DNA from: Draconibacterium orientale
Lineage (GTDB): Bacteria; Bacteroidota; Bacteroidia; Bacteroidales; Prolixibacteraceae
Reading direction: 5' to 3'
Assembly (NCBI RefSeq): GCF_000626635.1
Contig: NZ_CP007451.1
Location: 62,001 to 126,000, forward strand
Length of the DNA stretch: 64,000 nucleotides
Part shown: positions 1 through 8,963 of the stretch, in pieces
Layout: each line of letters begins with the position of its first letter
How positions within the stretch are numbered: position 1 is the stretch's first letter
Notes under the pieces: generated by a model
Told to the model about the DNA's origin: nothing
Database searches by the model: none
Seen by the model: only the letters and a program-made list of their open reading frames with translations
Translations under genes and position numbers: made by a program

Positions 1-65
1 TGCGCAAAAGTGTTGTAGCCTGCAAACATCAGGCCCATTAGCAACATTGTTAGTGTAATTTTCAT
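1..65 (-). CDS. 5' end of a secreted protein gene, cut by the left window edge
   Basis: Reading leftward from an ATG at 65, the open frame encodes a typical signal peptide: MKIT, then a hydrophobic stretch rich in Leu, Met and Gly, then a small-residue region ending near NTFA. It runs off the window after 21 codons. Only the export signal is visible, so the product cannot be named. It is transcribed away from the repeat block that follows. The frame is clear; the identity is unknown. Confidence 0.55.
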   Translation of the reverse strand, partial: MKITLTMLLMGLMFAGYNTFA

Positions 66-124
66 TATTCGGCTTTTACGCTACGAAGATAGGCAATAAC
101 CCAATGCCTTACATTATGTAAGAC

Positions 125-600
125 CTGTTTGGCTAACATCTTTTAACAGTTGAAGGACTGAGAGATTGAGGGACTGAAGGGTTGAAGGATTGAGCTGCGA
201 ATGCTTTAATGCGGAAATGCTTTAATGCTTTAATAGTTGATCGACTTTGTGAAACTTTGTGCATCCTTTGTGAAAACTTTGTGGTTAGTGCTTAAAAAAA
301 AGGACTGAGGGACTGAAGGATTGAGGGACTGAATGCATAAATGCTTTAATGCAATAATGCTTAAATGAGAACTCGACAACTCGCAGCAACTTTTGCCTTT
401 TTACTTTTACTTTTACTTTGCCTTGCGAAGGATTGAAGGAAGAATGACATAAATGCTTTAATGCGATAATGACTTTAATGAGAACTCGCAACTCGCAGCA
501 ACTTTTGCCTTTTTACTTTTACTTTGCCTTACGAAGGACTGAAAGAAGAAATGCATAAATGCTTTAATGCGATAATGCTTAAATGAGAACTCGCGGCTAG
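125..600. repeat. Degenerate intergenic repeat block, copy 1
   Basis: A non-coding block built from short modules that recur with variation. They are GAAGGACTGAGGGACTGA-like strings, AAATGCTTTAATGC strings, AACTCGCAACTCGCAG, and AACTTTTGCCTTTTTAC followed by TTTGCCTTGCGAAGG. The last module starts near 387 and again near 499, giving a unit of about 112 bp. The same modules recur at 11,580-12,050. No protein-like frame is present; the small open frames here are low-complexity artefacts. Function is unknown. Confidence 0.7.
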
Positions 601-689
601 TAACTAGAGGCTAGTGGCTACTAACAGGTTTCATGAAAAAAAGACACCGATACAGATAAAACAGGTAAATTTTTCCAAGTAAGATAATG

Positions 690-697
690 TATATTTG
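690..697 (+). promoter_or_regulatory. Bacteroidota-type -7 promoter element for the antiporter gene
   Basis: TATATTTG matches the Bacteroidota -7 consensus TANNTTTG exactly and lies 29 bp before the antiporter start codon. The -33 element is weak: only a T-rich stretch at 670-674 is visible. A run of eight G starts at the last base of the element (697-704), so it lies at about the expected transcription start. Inference from consensus only. Confidence 0.45.
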
Positions 698-725
698 GGG
701 GGGGACTTTTATCAGAAAAACATAA

Positions 726-2195
726 ATGAATTTAACAATTGAAAATATACTATTAGTTGGTTCACTTCTACTTTTGATAAGCATTATTGCAGGCAAAACC
801 TCATACCGATTTGGCATACCAACACTTTTACTGTTTTTAGTTATCGGGATGCTGGCAGGCTCTGATGGCATTGGTGGTATTAATTTTGACAATCCTCAGG
901 TAGCCCAATTTATAGGTATTGTGTCTCTTAATTTTATTTTGTTTTCGGGCGGGCTTGATACGAATTGGAAATCAGTAAAACCAGTACTCCGGGAAGGTAT
1001 TGTTTTGTCAACTCTTGGCGTTTTACTAACAGCATTATCGCTTGGCGCTTTTGTATGGTTGATTACAGATTTCACGCTCCCTGAAAGTATGTTGCTGGGC
1101 TCGATTGTTTCATCAACCGATGCAGCAGCAGTTTTCTCCATTTTACGTTCAAAAAGTCTTGCTTTAAAAACAAACCTCCGACCAACTTTAGAATTGGAAA
1201 GCGGAAGTAACGACCCAATGGCTTATGTGCTAACACTTGCCTTTCTAACTTTGGTAATTCACCAAGACCAAAGTGTTGTTACACTTATTCCGCTTTTTCT
1301 GCAACAAATGATTTTCGGCGGTATTGCAGGTTTTGTTTTTGGGTTTCTAAGTAAGATAATTATAAATAAAATAAAACTGGTTTATGAAGGCCTGTATCCC
1401 GTTTTGGTGATTGCGCTGATGTTTGTTACATTTTCGGTAACCGACTTTATCGGCGGCAATGGTTTTCTTGCTATATATATTTGTGCGGTTTATTTAGGAA
1501 ATCAAGACCTGATACATAAGAAAACCATCCTGAAAATGTACGACGGCCTGGCCTGGCTTATGCAAATCGTATTGTTCCTGACCTTAGGGTTGCTGGTTTT
1601 TCCAACGCGTGTGATTCCGTATATTGGTATTGGCCTGCTTATTTCTGTTTTTTTAATTCTTGTTGCGCGTCCTATTAGTGTTTTTATCAGCCTGATGTTT
1701 TTCAAGATGAAGTTAAGCAGGCGTTTTTATATTTCCTGGGTTGGCCTACGTGGTGCTGTTCCAATTGTATTTGCCACCTATCCATTATTGGCCGGAATAG
1801 AAAAAGCAGACATGATTTTTAATATCGTATTCTTTATTTCTGTTACATCGGTTTTAATTCAGGGCACAACGTTATCTGTTCTAGCAAAATGGCTGCGTGT
1901 TTCATTACCCCAAGAAGAAAAACCTCTTTCTGAAACCGACAAATTTATTTCGGACATTACTAAAACGGCAATGAAAGAAATTACTGTTTTGCCCGATTAT
2001 AATGCAGTAAACAAAAAGATTGTGGACATAAGCTTCCCGAAAGAAGCTATAATTGCGATGATTAAAAGAAAAGACAAGTATTTAACACCAAGCGGTTCTA
2101 CCATAATTGAACCTAATGATATTTTACTTATTCTATCTGATAGCCAGGAAGGAATTGAAAAAGTGAATGCCTGCTTAACCCGAAATATGAATTAG
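726..2195 (+). CDS. Potassium/proton antiporter, CPA1 family, NhaP2/CvrA type
   Basis: Predicted inner-membrane cation/proton exchanger. About 390 residues form a dozen hydrophobic segments typical of the sodium/hydrogen exchanger fold, with the conserved family region LESGSNDPMAYVLTL near residue 160 and the late helix WVGLRGAVPIVFATYPLL near residue 340. A cytosolic tail from about residue 410 ends in an RCK_C (TrkA-C) type domain (FPKEAIIAMIKRKD through EPNDILLILSDS). That tail is the mark of the NhaP2/CvrA subgroup, which usually exports K+ and protects against osmotic or alkaline stress. Length (489 residues) suits the family once the second cytosolic domain of longer members is excluded. 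It stands alone, with a -7 box upstream. Ion specificity (K+ or Na+) is inferred from the RCK domain. Confidence 0.85.
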   Translation: MNLTIENILLVGSLLLLISIIAGKTSYRFGIPTLLLFLVIGMLAGSDGIGGINFDNPQVAQFIGIVSLNFILFSGGLDTNWKSVKPVLREGIVLSTLGVLLTALSLGAFVWLITDFTLPESMLLGSIVSSTDAAAVFSILRSKSLALKTNLRPTLELESGSNDPMAYVLTLAFLTLVIHQDQSVVTLIPLFLQQMIFGGIAGFVFGFLSKIIINKIKLVYEGLYPVLVIALMFVTFSVTDFIGGNGFLAIYICAVYLGNQDLIHKKTILKMYDGLAWLMQIVLFLTLGLLVFPTRVIPYIGIGLLISVFLILVARPISVFISLMFFKMKLSRRFYISWVGLRGAVPIVFATYPLLAGIEKADMIFNIVFFISVTSVLIQGTTLSVLAKWLRVSLPQEEKPLSETDKFISDITKTAMKEITVLPDYNAVNKKIVDISFPKEAIIAMIKRKDKYLTPSGSTIIEPNDILLILSDSQEGIEKVNACLTRNMN

Positions 2196-2732
2196 AAAAT
2201 CTATTACATTTTGAAACAGCTTCAACACAGGTCGCTTTCCTAACTTTTCTCAATGCACCATAGCGGTGCTTCGCCTCATCTCCAAAAGTTCTTGTGTTTT
2301 GCTCCTTCAACCTTCATTACTAAGTTCTAACGCATAATCCGGGTTTAACAAATTAATCTCTATTCAATCAGTTATTTCTAATTCGTTTTCCAGCGAAATA
2401 AAAGAGTATCAAAACTTCTGGGGTAGCATTTTTAACTATACTTAATCGTTTTTGGTGTGGTTGGTTATACAGCATGCTTCTCTCACATTCCACAGGATAA
2501 AAACTATTGCCTTATAACCTGCTGATTCATTTATCTTTCATCCTTAATCAATAATCCTTTCACTCCATTGGGTATATGGCCAATATTAAGCATCTTACTA
2601 AGAAATACCGGAATTAATGCTATTCGCGATAAAAGTGTAATTAACTTGCAAACCTTTAGCTACAAGCAAAAAAATAACCGTATTCAATAAAACTTAAGTG
2701 ATAAAAACAAACTATTTCAAATTAAACCGGAC
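2196..2732. other. Gene-poor spacer with repeat fragments
   Basis: This 537-bp stretch lies between the antiporter and the fucosidase and has no credible gene. It contains a small palindrome (GCACC ATAGC GGTGC, about 2252-2266) and one copy of the module CCTTAATCAATAATCCTTTCA (2542-2562), which recurs near 4877. The 120 bp before the fucosidase are AT-rich and probably hold its promoter, but I could not fix the elements. Confidence 0.5.
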
Positions 2733-4355
2733 ATGAAAACAAAAGGAATTATTACACTTCTGATATGCATTATTTCAACGATATCTTGTAAGGAAAATGC
2801 AAAAGAAAAAATGCAGACCGGCATGTTTAGCCCCAGCTGGGAATCGTTAAAACAGTACGAAACACCCGAATGGTTTAGCGATGCCAAATTTGGGATATGG
2901 GCGCACTGGGGGCCTCAGTGTCAACCCGAAGCCGGCGACTGGTATGCGCGGCACATGTATTCCGAAGGACATTGGCAATACAACTACCATTTAAACAAAT
3001 ATGGCCATCCATCTGAATTTGGATTTAAAGACGTAATAAATGAATGGAAAGCAGAAAAGTGGGATCCTGAAAAATTAGTTGCCTTGTATAAAAGAGCCGG
3101 TGCCAAATACTTTTTTGCAATGGGCAACCATCACGACAATCTTGATATGTGGAACAGTAAATACCAGGAGTGGAATTCAGTTGCAGTTGGTCCGCAAAAA
3201 GATATACTTGCCGGTTGGGCCAGGGCGGCAAAAAATAATGACCTGCCCTTTGGCGTAAGCATCCATTCGGCGCACGCCTGGCGCTGGTACGAAACAGCTC
3301 AGCAGGCCGATAAAGAAGGCGAATTTGCAGGTATTCCGTACGATGGAAAACTAACAAAAGCCGATGGCAAAGGCAAATGGTGGGAAGGCCTCGATCCGCA
3401 AAATTTATATGCGCAAAACCACGCCTTAAGCCAGGAGAGCGAAAATATAGGAAGCATTCATAAACAATGGGGTTGGGAAAATGGCGCCACTCCCCCGTCT
3501 AGCGAATATTGTTTGAATTTTTATAACCGCACTGTTGATATGATTAACCAGTTTAATCCCGATTTAATTTATTTCGACGACACGGCGCTGCCTTTATGGC
3601 CCGTAAGCAACGTTGGTCTGGAAATAGCCGCACATTATTACAACTCCAACATGAAACAACACAACGGCAAACTGGAGGCTGTTCTTTTTGGCAAAATACT
3701 TACCGATGAACAAAAAGAATGTATGGTTTGGGATGTTGAGCGCGGTGCCCCCGATACTATTCAGGAAAAACCATGGCAATCGTGCACATGCATTGGAGGG
3801 TGGCACTACGACCGCGGCGTATATAACCGAAGCGACTACAAATCGGCAAAAACTGTAATGCAAATGTTAATCGATATTGTGAGTAAGAATGGTAATCTTT
3901 TGCTGAATATTCCTGTTCGCGGCGACGGTTCCATCGATGAAAAAGAGCTAAAAATTGTGGAAGACATTGCCAGCTGGATGGATATTAACAACGAATGTAT
4001 TTTCGGAACACGCCCCTGGAGCATTTATGGCGAAGGGCCAAAAGCCGAAAATGCCAATCCGATAAATGCACAGGGTTTTAACGAAGGAAAAGGTGGGCCA
4101 TACACCTCCAACGATGTGCGCTTTACCAAAAAAGGAGATGTACTTTATGCTGTAGTTATGGAATTACCCGAGAGCGAACAAAAGGTATTGATAAAATCGT
4201 TGTCAACCGAAAGCGCGTATTTTAACCAAACATTCGACACCGTTGAGCTGCTGGGAGGTACAATAGTTTCGTACCATTTTAATGAAGACGGATTACACAT
4301 TACGCTTCCTGAAAATCTGGACTTAGTGGCTCCTCTAGCCTTTAAAATCCAGTAG
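2733..4355 (+). CDS. Alpha-L-fucosidase, glycoside hydrolase family 29, lipoprotein
   Basis: Hydrolyses alpha-L-fucose from glycans. The protein starts with a lipoprotein signal whose lipobox Cys is residue 19 (ISTISCK), so it is probably anchored in the outer membrane or periplasm. The GH29 barrel follows: FGIWAHWGPQCQPE near residue 55, the strand HHDNLDMW near 135, and LIYFDDTALPLWP near 282, where one of the two Asp residues is in the position of the GH29 nucleophile. A beta-sandwich-like tail closes the 540-residue protein. FDD instead of the common FDG is a small deviation. The gene stands alone, with no SusC/SusD beside it, so the substrate (algal fucan, plant or host glycan) cannot be told from context. 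Confidence 0.88.
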   Translation: MKTKGIITLLICIISTISCKENAKEKMQTGMFSPSWESLKQYETPEWFSDAKFGIWAHWGPQCQPEAGDWYARHMYSEGHWQYNYHLNKYGHPSEFGFKDVINEWKAEKWDPEKLVALYKRAGAKYFFAMGNHHDNLDMWNSKYQEWNSVAVGPQKDILAGWARAAKNNDLPFGVSIHSAHAWRWYETAQQADKEGEFAGIPYDGKLTKADGKGKWWEGLDPQNLYAQNHALSQESENIGSIHKQWGWENGATPPSSEYCLNFYNRTVDMINQFNPDLIYFDDTALPLWPVSNVGLEIAAHYYNSNMKQHNGKLEAVLFGKILTDEQKECMVWDVERGAPDTIQEKPWQSCTCIGGWHYDRGVYNRSDYKSAKTVMQMLIDIVSKNGNLLLNIPVRGDGSIDEKELKIVEDIASWMDINNECIFGTRPWSIYGEGPKAENANPINAQGFNEGKGGPYTSNDVRFTKKGDVLYAVVMELPESEQKVLIKSLSTESAYFNQTFDTVELLGGTIVSYHFNEDGLHITLPENLDLVAPLAFKIQ

Positions 4356-5072
4356 TTTTCGGTTTTATCCCGGGCAGCGGAGAATAGTTTGTCCTCTCCA
4401 CACAAATCATTATTGCCCGCTGCCCTTGTCCCAACAATAAATGTTGCCACAACCAATGACCAGTGACCAATGACCAGTGACCAGCAACGCGTATCTAGTA
4501 ACGCGCAGCTGGAAGCTTAAAACTTGTAACTCCATTCATCCTTAATCCTTAATCCTTAATCCTTTTATTCGGTTCGTAATCAATCGTTGCCCTCCCGGAC
4601 AACGCTTATACGTGACGGACCTTTGGTCCTGTTCTTTTTAGGGGCAACACCCCGATACTTCAAAGCATCGTCGCGTTAGGGCGATGAAATTGAAACAATT
4701 TCTTGCACCGCGGCTTTAGTCATTAATATTTTCATTAAAGGCTAAAGCCTACAAGCTGTTTCCTTCCAAAACACCGCCCTAAAGGACGGTGCAAAAAATC
4801 CACTTGCGCATCTTTAAAAACATTGCTTCATCATGCTATTAACTAATAGCTGGCGGCTAGTGGCTCGCAGCTTAATCCTTAATCAATAATCCTTTCATTC
4901 GGCTTGCTTCAGTCATTCCTCCCCACAATCCCAATTTCAGGTGATATAGCCATCAATCATCACCACTAATAATAGTTACCCATTCAAAAAATCACCACTT
5001 TTTGGGATTTCACACCTTGGGGCTTCCAACTAGCCTTGCAGCATAAACATTTAACAATTTTATCCAGGAATC
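4356..5072. other. Spacer made largely of dispersed repeats
   Basis: This 717-bp stretch has no gene but several repeat modules. It holds an inverted repeat GGGCAGCGG...CCGCTGCCC (about 4371-4425) related to one at about 7916-7971, heptamer runs of the TGACCAA/TGACCAG type (about 4456-4485), the tandem TTAATCC (about 4540-4563), a REP-like palindrome set (4573-4800, listed separately), a CCTTAATCAATAATCC module near 4877, and TTGCTTCAGTCATTCCTCC near 4904, which recurs at 7864. The last ~100 bp before the porin may hold its promoter. Confidence 0.6.
4573..4800. repeat. REP-like palindromic element
   Basis: Nested inverted repeats. TTGCACCG (4703-4710) pairs exactly with CGGTGCAA (4787-4794). 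Inside it, GGCTTTAG (4712-4719) pairs with CTAAAGCC (4742-4749). CACCGCCC...GGACGGTG forms a third hairpin (about 4772-4791). The two halves share the motif TTGCACCG(N2-3)CTTTAG in opposite orientation, as in paired REP (BIME-like) elements mobilised by REP-associated tyrosine transposases in other Bacteroidota. No transposase gene is nearby, so activity in trans is assumed. Confidence 0.5.
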
Positions 5073-6275
5073 ATGAAGAAACTATTGCTATCATTTTTAA
5101 TTGTAAGCGCAGGCCTTTTGGCTTTCGCACAAGAAGATGAAAACAATCCCAACCAATACACGAATTCAGCCGATAATCTTTTAATTCAAGACAGCAAACT
5201 GCTGATTGGCGGTTACGGCGAAGTACATTATAACCAACCTTTATCGGGCGACACCTATAACAACGGCAAACTAGACGTGCACCGTGTTGTAATGTTGCTG
5301 GGGTATAACTTCAACGAAAAAACACAGTTTATTACCGAAATTGAATACGAACACGTTAAAGAGGTTTATGTAGAGCAGGCTTTTTTGCAGTACAAACTGA
5401 ACAACGCCATTAATTTCAGAGGCGGATTGATGCTGGTACCAATGGGAATTATTAACGAGTACCACGAGCCTACAACTTTTAATGGTGTTGAACGCCCGCT
5501 GGTCGACAATACCATTACACCAACTACCTGGCGCGAAATTGGTTTTGGTGTTACCGGAACAATGTTGCCGGCATCGTTAAAATACCAGGCTTACGTAATG
5601 AACGGCTTTAACGGTTACGATGGTTCGGCCAAACTAAGTGGCGCAAAAGGAATGCGCAGCGGCCGCCAAAAAGGAGCAGAATCGTATGTAAGTGCACCAA
5701 ATTTTGCGGGAAAGATCGAGTATTTCGGAATCAGGGGCTTGAACCTGGGCTTATCGACTTACCTCGGAAAAACACAAAGCAAATTATACAACGGAATTGA
5801 CAAGGATGATGATGCCGCTGTTGCAATGGCTGATTCGTCGGTAGTTGGTATTTCAATGTTCGGACTGGATGCCCGTTATTCGGTAAAAGGACTTCAGTTG
5901 CGTGGTCAGTTATACTATGCCGGCTTATCAAACACCGATGAGTACAATACTTTTACTGCCAAAGACGGTAGCCTGAATGATGTTGGAAGCGCTATGATCG
6001 GGTATTACGCCGAAGCTGCTTACAATGTTTTCCGTACGGTTGACACCGAATTGCAACTTACACCGTTTGTACGTTACGAGTTTTTAAATACCCACAGTTC
6101 GGTAGAAAACACTATTGCTAAAAACGCAGCTTACGAGAAAACAGCTATTACCACAGGACTTACGCTGGCATTAACAAAAGGAGCCGTTGTAAAAACCGAT
6201 ATACAGTTTGTAAAAAATGCCGCTACCAATACTTACGCAAAAACGTTTAGTGCAGGAATTGGTGTAATGTTTTAA
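5073..6275 (+). CDS. Outer-membrane porin, OprO/OprP-like beta-barrel
   Basis: A 400-residue protein with a clear signal peptide (cleavage after LLAFA, about residue 19). The rest alternates polar and hydrophobic residues as in a 16-18-stranded barrel, and it ends in the outer-membrane sorting signal (GIGVMF, terminal Phe). The N-terminal GGYGEVHYNQPL and the stretch around FRGGLMLVPMGIINEYHEP are typical of the phosphate-selective porin O/P superfamily. The name does not prove phosphate specificity; many relatives carry other anions or organic solutes. The next gene, a flavin-binding exported protein, starts 11 bp after this stop, so the two are almost certainly co-transcribed and may work together. 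Confidence 0.75.
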   Translation: MKKLLLSFLIVSAGLLAFAQEDENNPNQYTNSADNLLIQDSKLLIGGYGEVHYNQPLSGDTYNNGKLDVHRVVMLLGYNFNEKTQFITEIEYEHVKEVYVEQAFLQYKLNNAINFRGGLMLVPMGIINEYHEPTTFNGVERPLVDNTITPTTWREIGFGVTGTMLPASLKYQAYVMNGFNGYDGSAKLSGAKGMRSGRQKGAESYVSAPNFAGKIEYFGIRGLNLGLSTYLGKTQSKLYNGIDKDDDAAVAMADSSVVGISMFGLDARYSVKGLQLRGQLYYAGLSNTDEYNTFTAKDGSLNDVGSAMIGYYAEAAYNVFRTVDTELQLTPFVRYEFLNTHSSVENTIAKNAAYEKTAITTGLTLALTKGAVVKTDIQFVKNAATNTYAKTFSAGIGVMF

Positions 6276-6286
6276 ACTATAGAAAA

Positions 6287-6850
6287 ATGAAATTCAGATC
6301 AGGAATAGTATTGATTGCCTTATTATTTAGTGCCTGTTGGGCCTTTGCCCAAAACGAGGTGGATTTTCAGCCAAAAGCGCTGAAAAAAACCCTGCAAAAA
6401 TCGGGTATCGAAACGCTGTCGGGAGTTCAGGAGATGAAAATTACCCCCCAGGCTTGCAACGAAATAAACGGCAAATACTTCCGGATAACTGAAAACAACG
6501 AAAATGCTTACCGTTACATTTACATCGGGCGGGTAAACAGCTGCCGCGCCGGAGGATGCTCGGTAACGAACGCTTTACCGCCAACACTCGATTCGGAATA
6601 CTTTGATTATTATATTTTATTCGACGAGCATAAAACTGTGCAGGCAGTAAAAGTATATAACTACCAGGCCACGCACGGCTACGAAATTACCGCCAAGGGC
6701 TGGTTAAAACAGTTCATTGGGTTTAACGGCTCCGATTCGTTAAAAGTAGATAAAAACATCGATGCCATTTCAGGTGCCACCATCTCGGTATATGCCATCA
6801 CCGCTGATGTGGAAAACAAAACGGCACTACTGAAAAAGCTTCAGCTATAG
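6287..6850 (+). CDS. Exported FMN-binding domain protein, predicted covalent flavinylation
   Basis: A 187-residue protein with a signal peptide (MKFRSG, then a hydrophobic core, cleavage after about A21). The C-terminal half is an FMN-binding domain: VQAVKVYNYQATHGYEIT, then GWLKQFIGF, and the motif DAISGATIS whose Thr165 is the expected site of covalent FMN attachment by an ApbE-type flavin transferase. A Cys pair (SCRAGGCS) lies in the middle. Such domains carry electrons outside the cytoplasm. No ApbE, Nqr/Rnf or cytochrome gene is nearby, so partners must be elsewhere. It follows the porin after 11 bp and is closed by the hairpin at 6881-6926. Redox role is inferred from the motif. Confidence 0.75.
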   Translation: MKFRSGIVLIALLFSACWAFAQNEVDFQPKALKKTLQKSGIETLSGVQEMKITPQACNEINGKYFRITENNENAYRYIYIGRVNSCRAGGCSVTNALPPTLDSEYFDYYILFDEHKTVQAVKVYNYQATHGYEITAKGWLKQFIGFNGSDSLKVDKNIDAISGATISVYAITADVENKTALLKKLQL

Positions 6851-6880
6851 TACGCAAAAGTTATACATTACATACTTTTT

Positions 6881-6926
6881 AAGTCCCGGTTGACAGATGC
6901 CACTATCAATCGGGACTTTTTTATTT
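6881..6926 (+). terminator. Rho-independent terminator of the porin/flavoprotein unit
   Basis: AAGTCCCGGTTGACAG (6881-6896) pairs with CTATCAATCGGGACTT (6903-6918) across a six-base loop, with a few G-T pairs, and is followed by a T-rich tract. It lies 31 bp after the flavoprotein stop codon. Confidence 0.85.
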
Positions 6927-7075
6927 AAGGGCATGATGTACCTCTATTGAAAAAATCAAATCAATTGCAGTACGTTCGCAAGTTTAGATTCAGGTCTGTG
7001 TCTAATTCTGAAAACAGAGTTTTTATTAAACAAAAATTGCAATTCATGAATCTACTTAACAAGCAATCAGGAAAG

Positions 7076-7851
7076 ATGATTGGCTACATTTTACTTACCT
7101 TATTTTCGTTGTCATGCGCTAAACTTCCGGTATATCAAAGTCAGGATTTTTCAGGGAAACCATCTCCTGAGTTTTCAGCCATTCCAACCACACATTTTGA
7201 TAAAAAGAATAGTATTCGTTATGGTGTGGCGGTTAACGATACCAACTTCTTTTTTACAGCAACATTGAGCGACAGAACCAGTTATCAGCGAATTATGCGC
7301 AGCGGACTGAACCTGTATTTCGATCCGCAAGGAAAAAAGGAAAAAAATATGCACTAAAAATTGAACGTTCAATCGATCAAATGAATCGACAAAGCTTCCA
7401 GGCTATACAAACTCCTGATCTGGCAATACAGGGAAATGTGGCAGCAGCCATAAACAACGCGCTAAAAAAAGTGACATGGAATGCCAACGGCAAAGAATTT
7501 ACTTTTTACCCCAGTCCACACCTGTATTCCATCGAGGTTAATTTTACCACAAACGAGTACAATGAGCTGGTTTTAGAATTGCAGATGCCATTAAAAGAGA
7601 TTCCGGTTGCCGATGACCAAACATTCTCTGCCGGTTTGGAAACCGGTAATTCCACATCATCTCCAATGCGCGGAAGCGGTTCTATGTCAGGTTTGAGCAG
7701 CTCGGGACGAGAAAAAGGCTCAGGTGGCAGAATGGGAGGAATGTCAGGCGGCGGCGGTGGTCGTGGTAGACAGATGAAAGGGATGTCGCAACGGGCAACA
7801 GCCACCGGCTCATCCCCGGCAGTTTCTTCGTGGTTTAAGGTTGCTTTATAG
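7076..7851 (+). pseudogene. Lipoprotein of unknown function, interrupted by a single-base frameshift
   Basis: Two adjacent frames form one protein. The first part has a lipoprotein signal (from ATG 7076, lipobox LFSLSCAK, Cys14; an earlier ATG at 7046 is also possible) and stops at 7357. The second resumes one frame back: after the A7 run at 7341-7347 the text reads KKYALKIERSIDQMNRQ and continues to 7851. One extra A would restore a single protein of about 259 residues. The C-terminal 60 residues are rich in Gly, Met, Ser and Arg (GRMGGMSGGGGGRGRQMKG). I recognise the layout from Bacteroidota surface lipoproteins of unknown function but can name no domain. Both halves keep normal codon use, so the break looks recent or is a sequencing artefact. 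Confidence 0.6.
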
Positions 7852-8096
7852 ATGATAGAACAGATTGCTTCAGTCGTTCCTCCTTGCCAATGACATTCTT
7901 TGGATGTTTAAACCTGCAGCGGTCAATGACCTATTTTGTCCCGGCACGATTCTTTCCTGTCCGCTGCTTTTGTCCTGGTACATTACAAATCGTTACAGGG
8001 GTAGCGAACTAATCTAATCCTCCGTCCCGATCGAAAAATCGGGGCACCTCCTTTCAAAAGGAGGACGAGCACTGTGCAATCACCGTAAATAAGGAC
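7852..8096. repeat. Spacer composed of dispersed repeat modules
   Basis: No gene. GATTGCTTCAGTCGTTCCTCC (about 7862) matches a module at 4904. GCAGCGG...TTTGTCC...CCGCTGC (about 7916-7971) repeats the architecture seen at 4371-4425, with TTGTCC after each right arm. CCCGATCG AAAA ATCGGGG (about 8027-8044) and CCTCCTTT CAAA AGGAGG (about 8047-8065) are two more hairpins. These look like remnants of several mobile palindromic families. Confidence 0.5.
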
Positions 8097-8125
8097 AATA
8101 AAAAAGGCACGGAGTTTTCCGTGCC
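8097..8125 (-). terminator. Terminator of the APS reductase gene
   Basis: Read on the minus strand, GGCACGGA AAAC TCCGTGCC forms an 8-bp perfect hairpin (8106-8125) followed by a T-rich run (plus-strand A run 8099-8105). It lies 23 bp beyond the APS reductase stop codon. Confidence 0.85.
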
Positions 8126-8148
8126 CTATATATGAATAGATTTAAGAT

Positions 8149-8862
8149 CTATTTTTTTACGGAATGCAGCCCGCACTCTTTTCCTGAGCCCTGCTCCCAC
8201 CACCAACGTCCGGCACGGAAATCTTCGCCCGGCTGAATGGCGCGAGTACAAGGCTGACAGCCAATGCTCACAAATCCTTTATCGTGCAGTACATTGTAGG
8301 GTACGTTATATTTTTTCACCCAGTCGATGGTTTCTTCCAGGCTCCACTCCATTAGCGGATTGAATTTTACGATATCGTTTCCGGCGTCGTACTCAAAAAA
8401 TTTCATGTCGCTGCGATTTTCCGATTGCGAAGCACGTAAGCCGGTAATCCAAATCTCGTTTCCTTTCAAGGCACGCTTTAATGGAATAACCTTGCGTATG
8501 CAACAACACTCTTTGCGGTTTTCCAGCGACTCGTAAAAGCTGAAAGGTCCTTTTTCGTCGAGTAGTTTTTCCACTTCTTCGGTTGGCGGGAAATACGCTT
8601 TAATCGGCTTGTTGTATTTTTCGAGCGTACTGCGGTACACTTTATACGTCTCCGGAAACAAACGGCCGGTATCTAAAGTAACCACGTTTATGGGCAGGTC
8701 GTTCTTAAAGATAATATCGGTAATCACCTGATCTTCGTATCCAAAGCTAGTGGTAAAAACCACTTTCCCCAGGTGCTGTTCAACCAGAAATTGTAATTTC
8801 TCTACAATCGTTTTTTCTTCCAGTTGTGTGTTATACTTGTTTGTTAGTTCTTGCATTTTCAT
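8149..8862 (-). CDS. cysH: Assimilatory APS reductase (CysH family)
   Basis: Reduces adenylyl sulfate to sulfite in sulfate assimilation. The 238-codon frame from ATG 8862 has the PAPS/APS reductase fold: TTSFGYEDQVI near residue 38, VTLDTGRLFPETY near 61, and ITGLRASQSENR near 139. Cys pairs at 119-121 (KECCCIRK) and 202/205 (GCQPC) are the [4Fe-4S] ligands that separate APS reductases from PAPS-specific enzymes, and ECGLH near the C-terminus carries the catalytic Cys. I chose 8862 (MKMQEL) over an upstream ATG at 8895 because family proteins begin there. The gene is alone; the sulfurylase and sulfite reductase genes are not in the window. Confidence 0.88.
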   Translation of the reverse strand: MKMQELTNKYNTQLEEKTIVEKLQFLVEQHLGKVVFTTSFGYEDQVITDIIFKNDLPINVVTLDTGRLFPETYKVYRSTLEKYNKPIKAYFPPTEEVEKLLDEKGPFSFYESLENRKECCCIRKVIPLKRALKGNEIWITGLRASQSENRSDMKFFEYDAGNDIVKFNPLMEWSLEETIDWVKKYNVPYNVLHDKGFVSIGCQPCTRAIQPGEDFRAGRWWWEQGSGKECGLHSVKK

Positions 8863-8963
8863 GTAATTATATTTTACCACAAAGTTCTTCCTCATTTGCT
8901 CAATAACTCATTCGCTTCTGAGTCCTTTTGCCTTTTTACGTTTGCCTTTTATCTTGTTCTCTC

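Noticed and set aside
285-491. 68-codon open frame on the minus strand in repeat block 1
   Set aside because: Made of the repeat modules (KVKVKV-like stretches); no conservation of frame between repeat copies.
7340-7348. Programmed -1 frameshift in the lipoprotein gene (run of seven A)
   Set aside because: The zero-frame phasing gives A-AAA-AAT, a poor slippery site, no downstream stem-loop was seen, and four other genes in the window show the same kind of homopolymer break.
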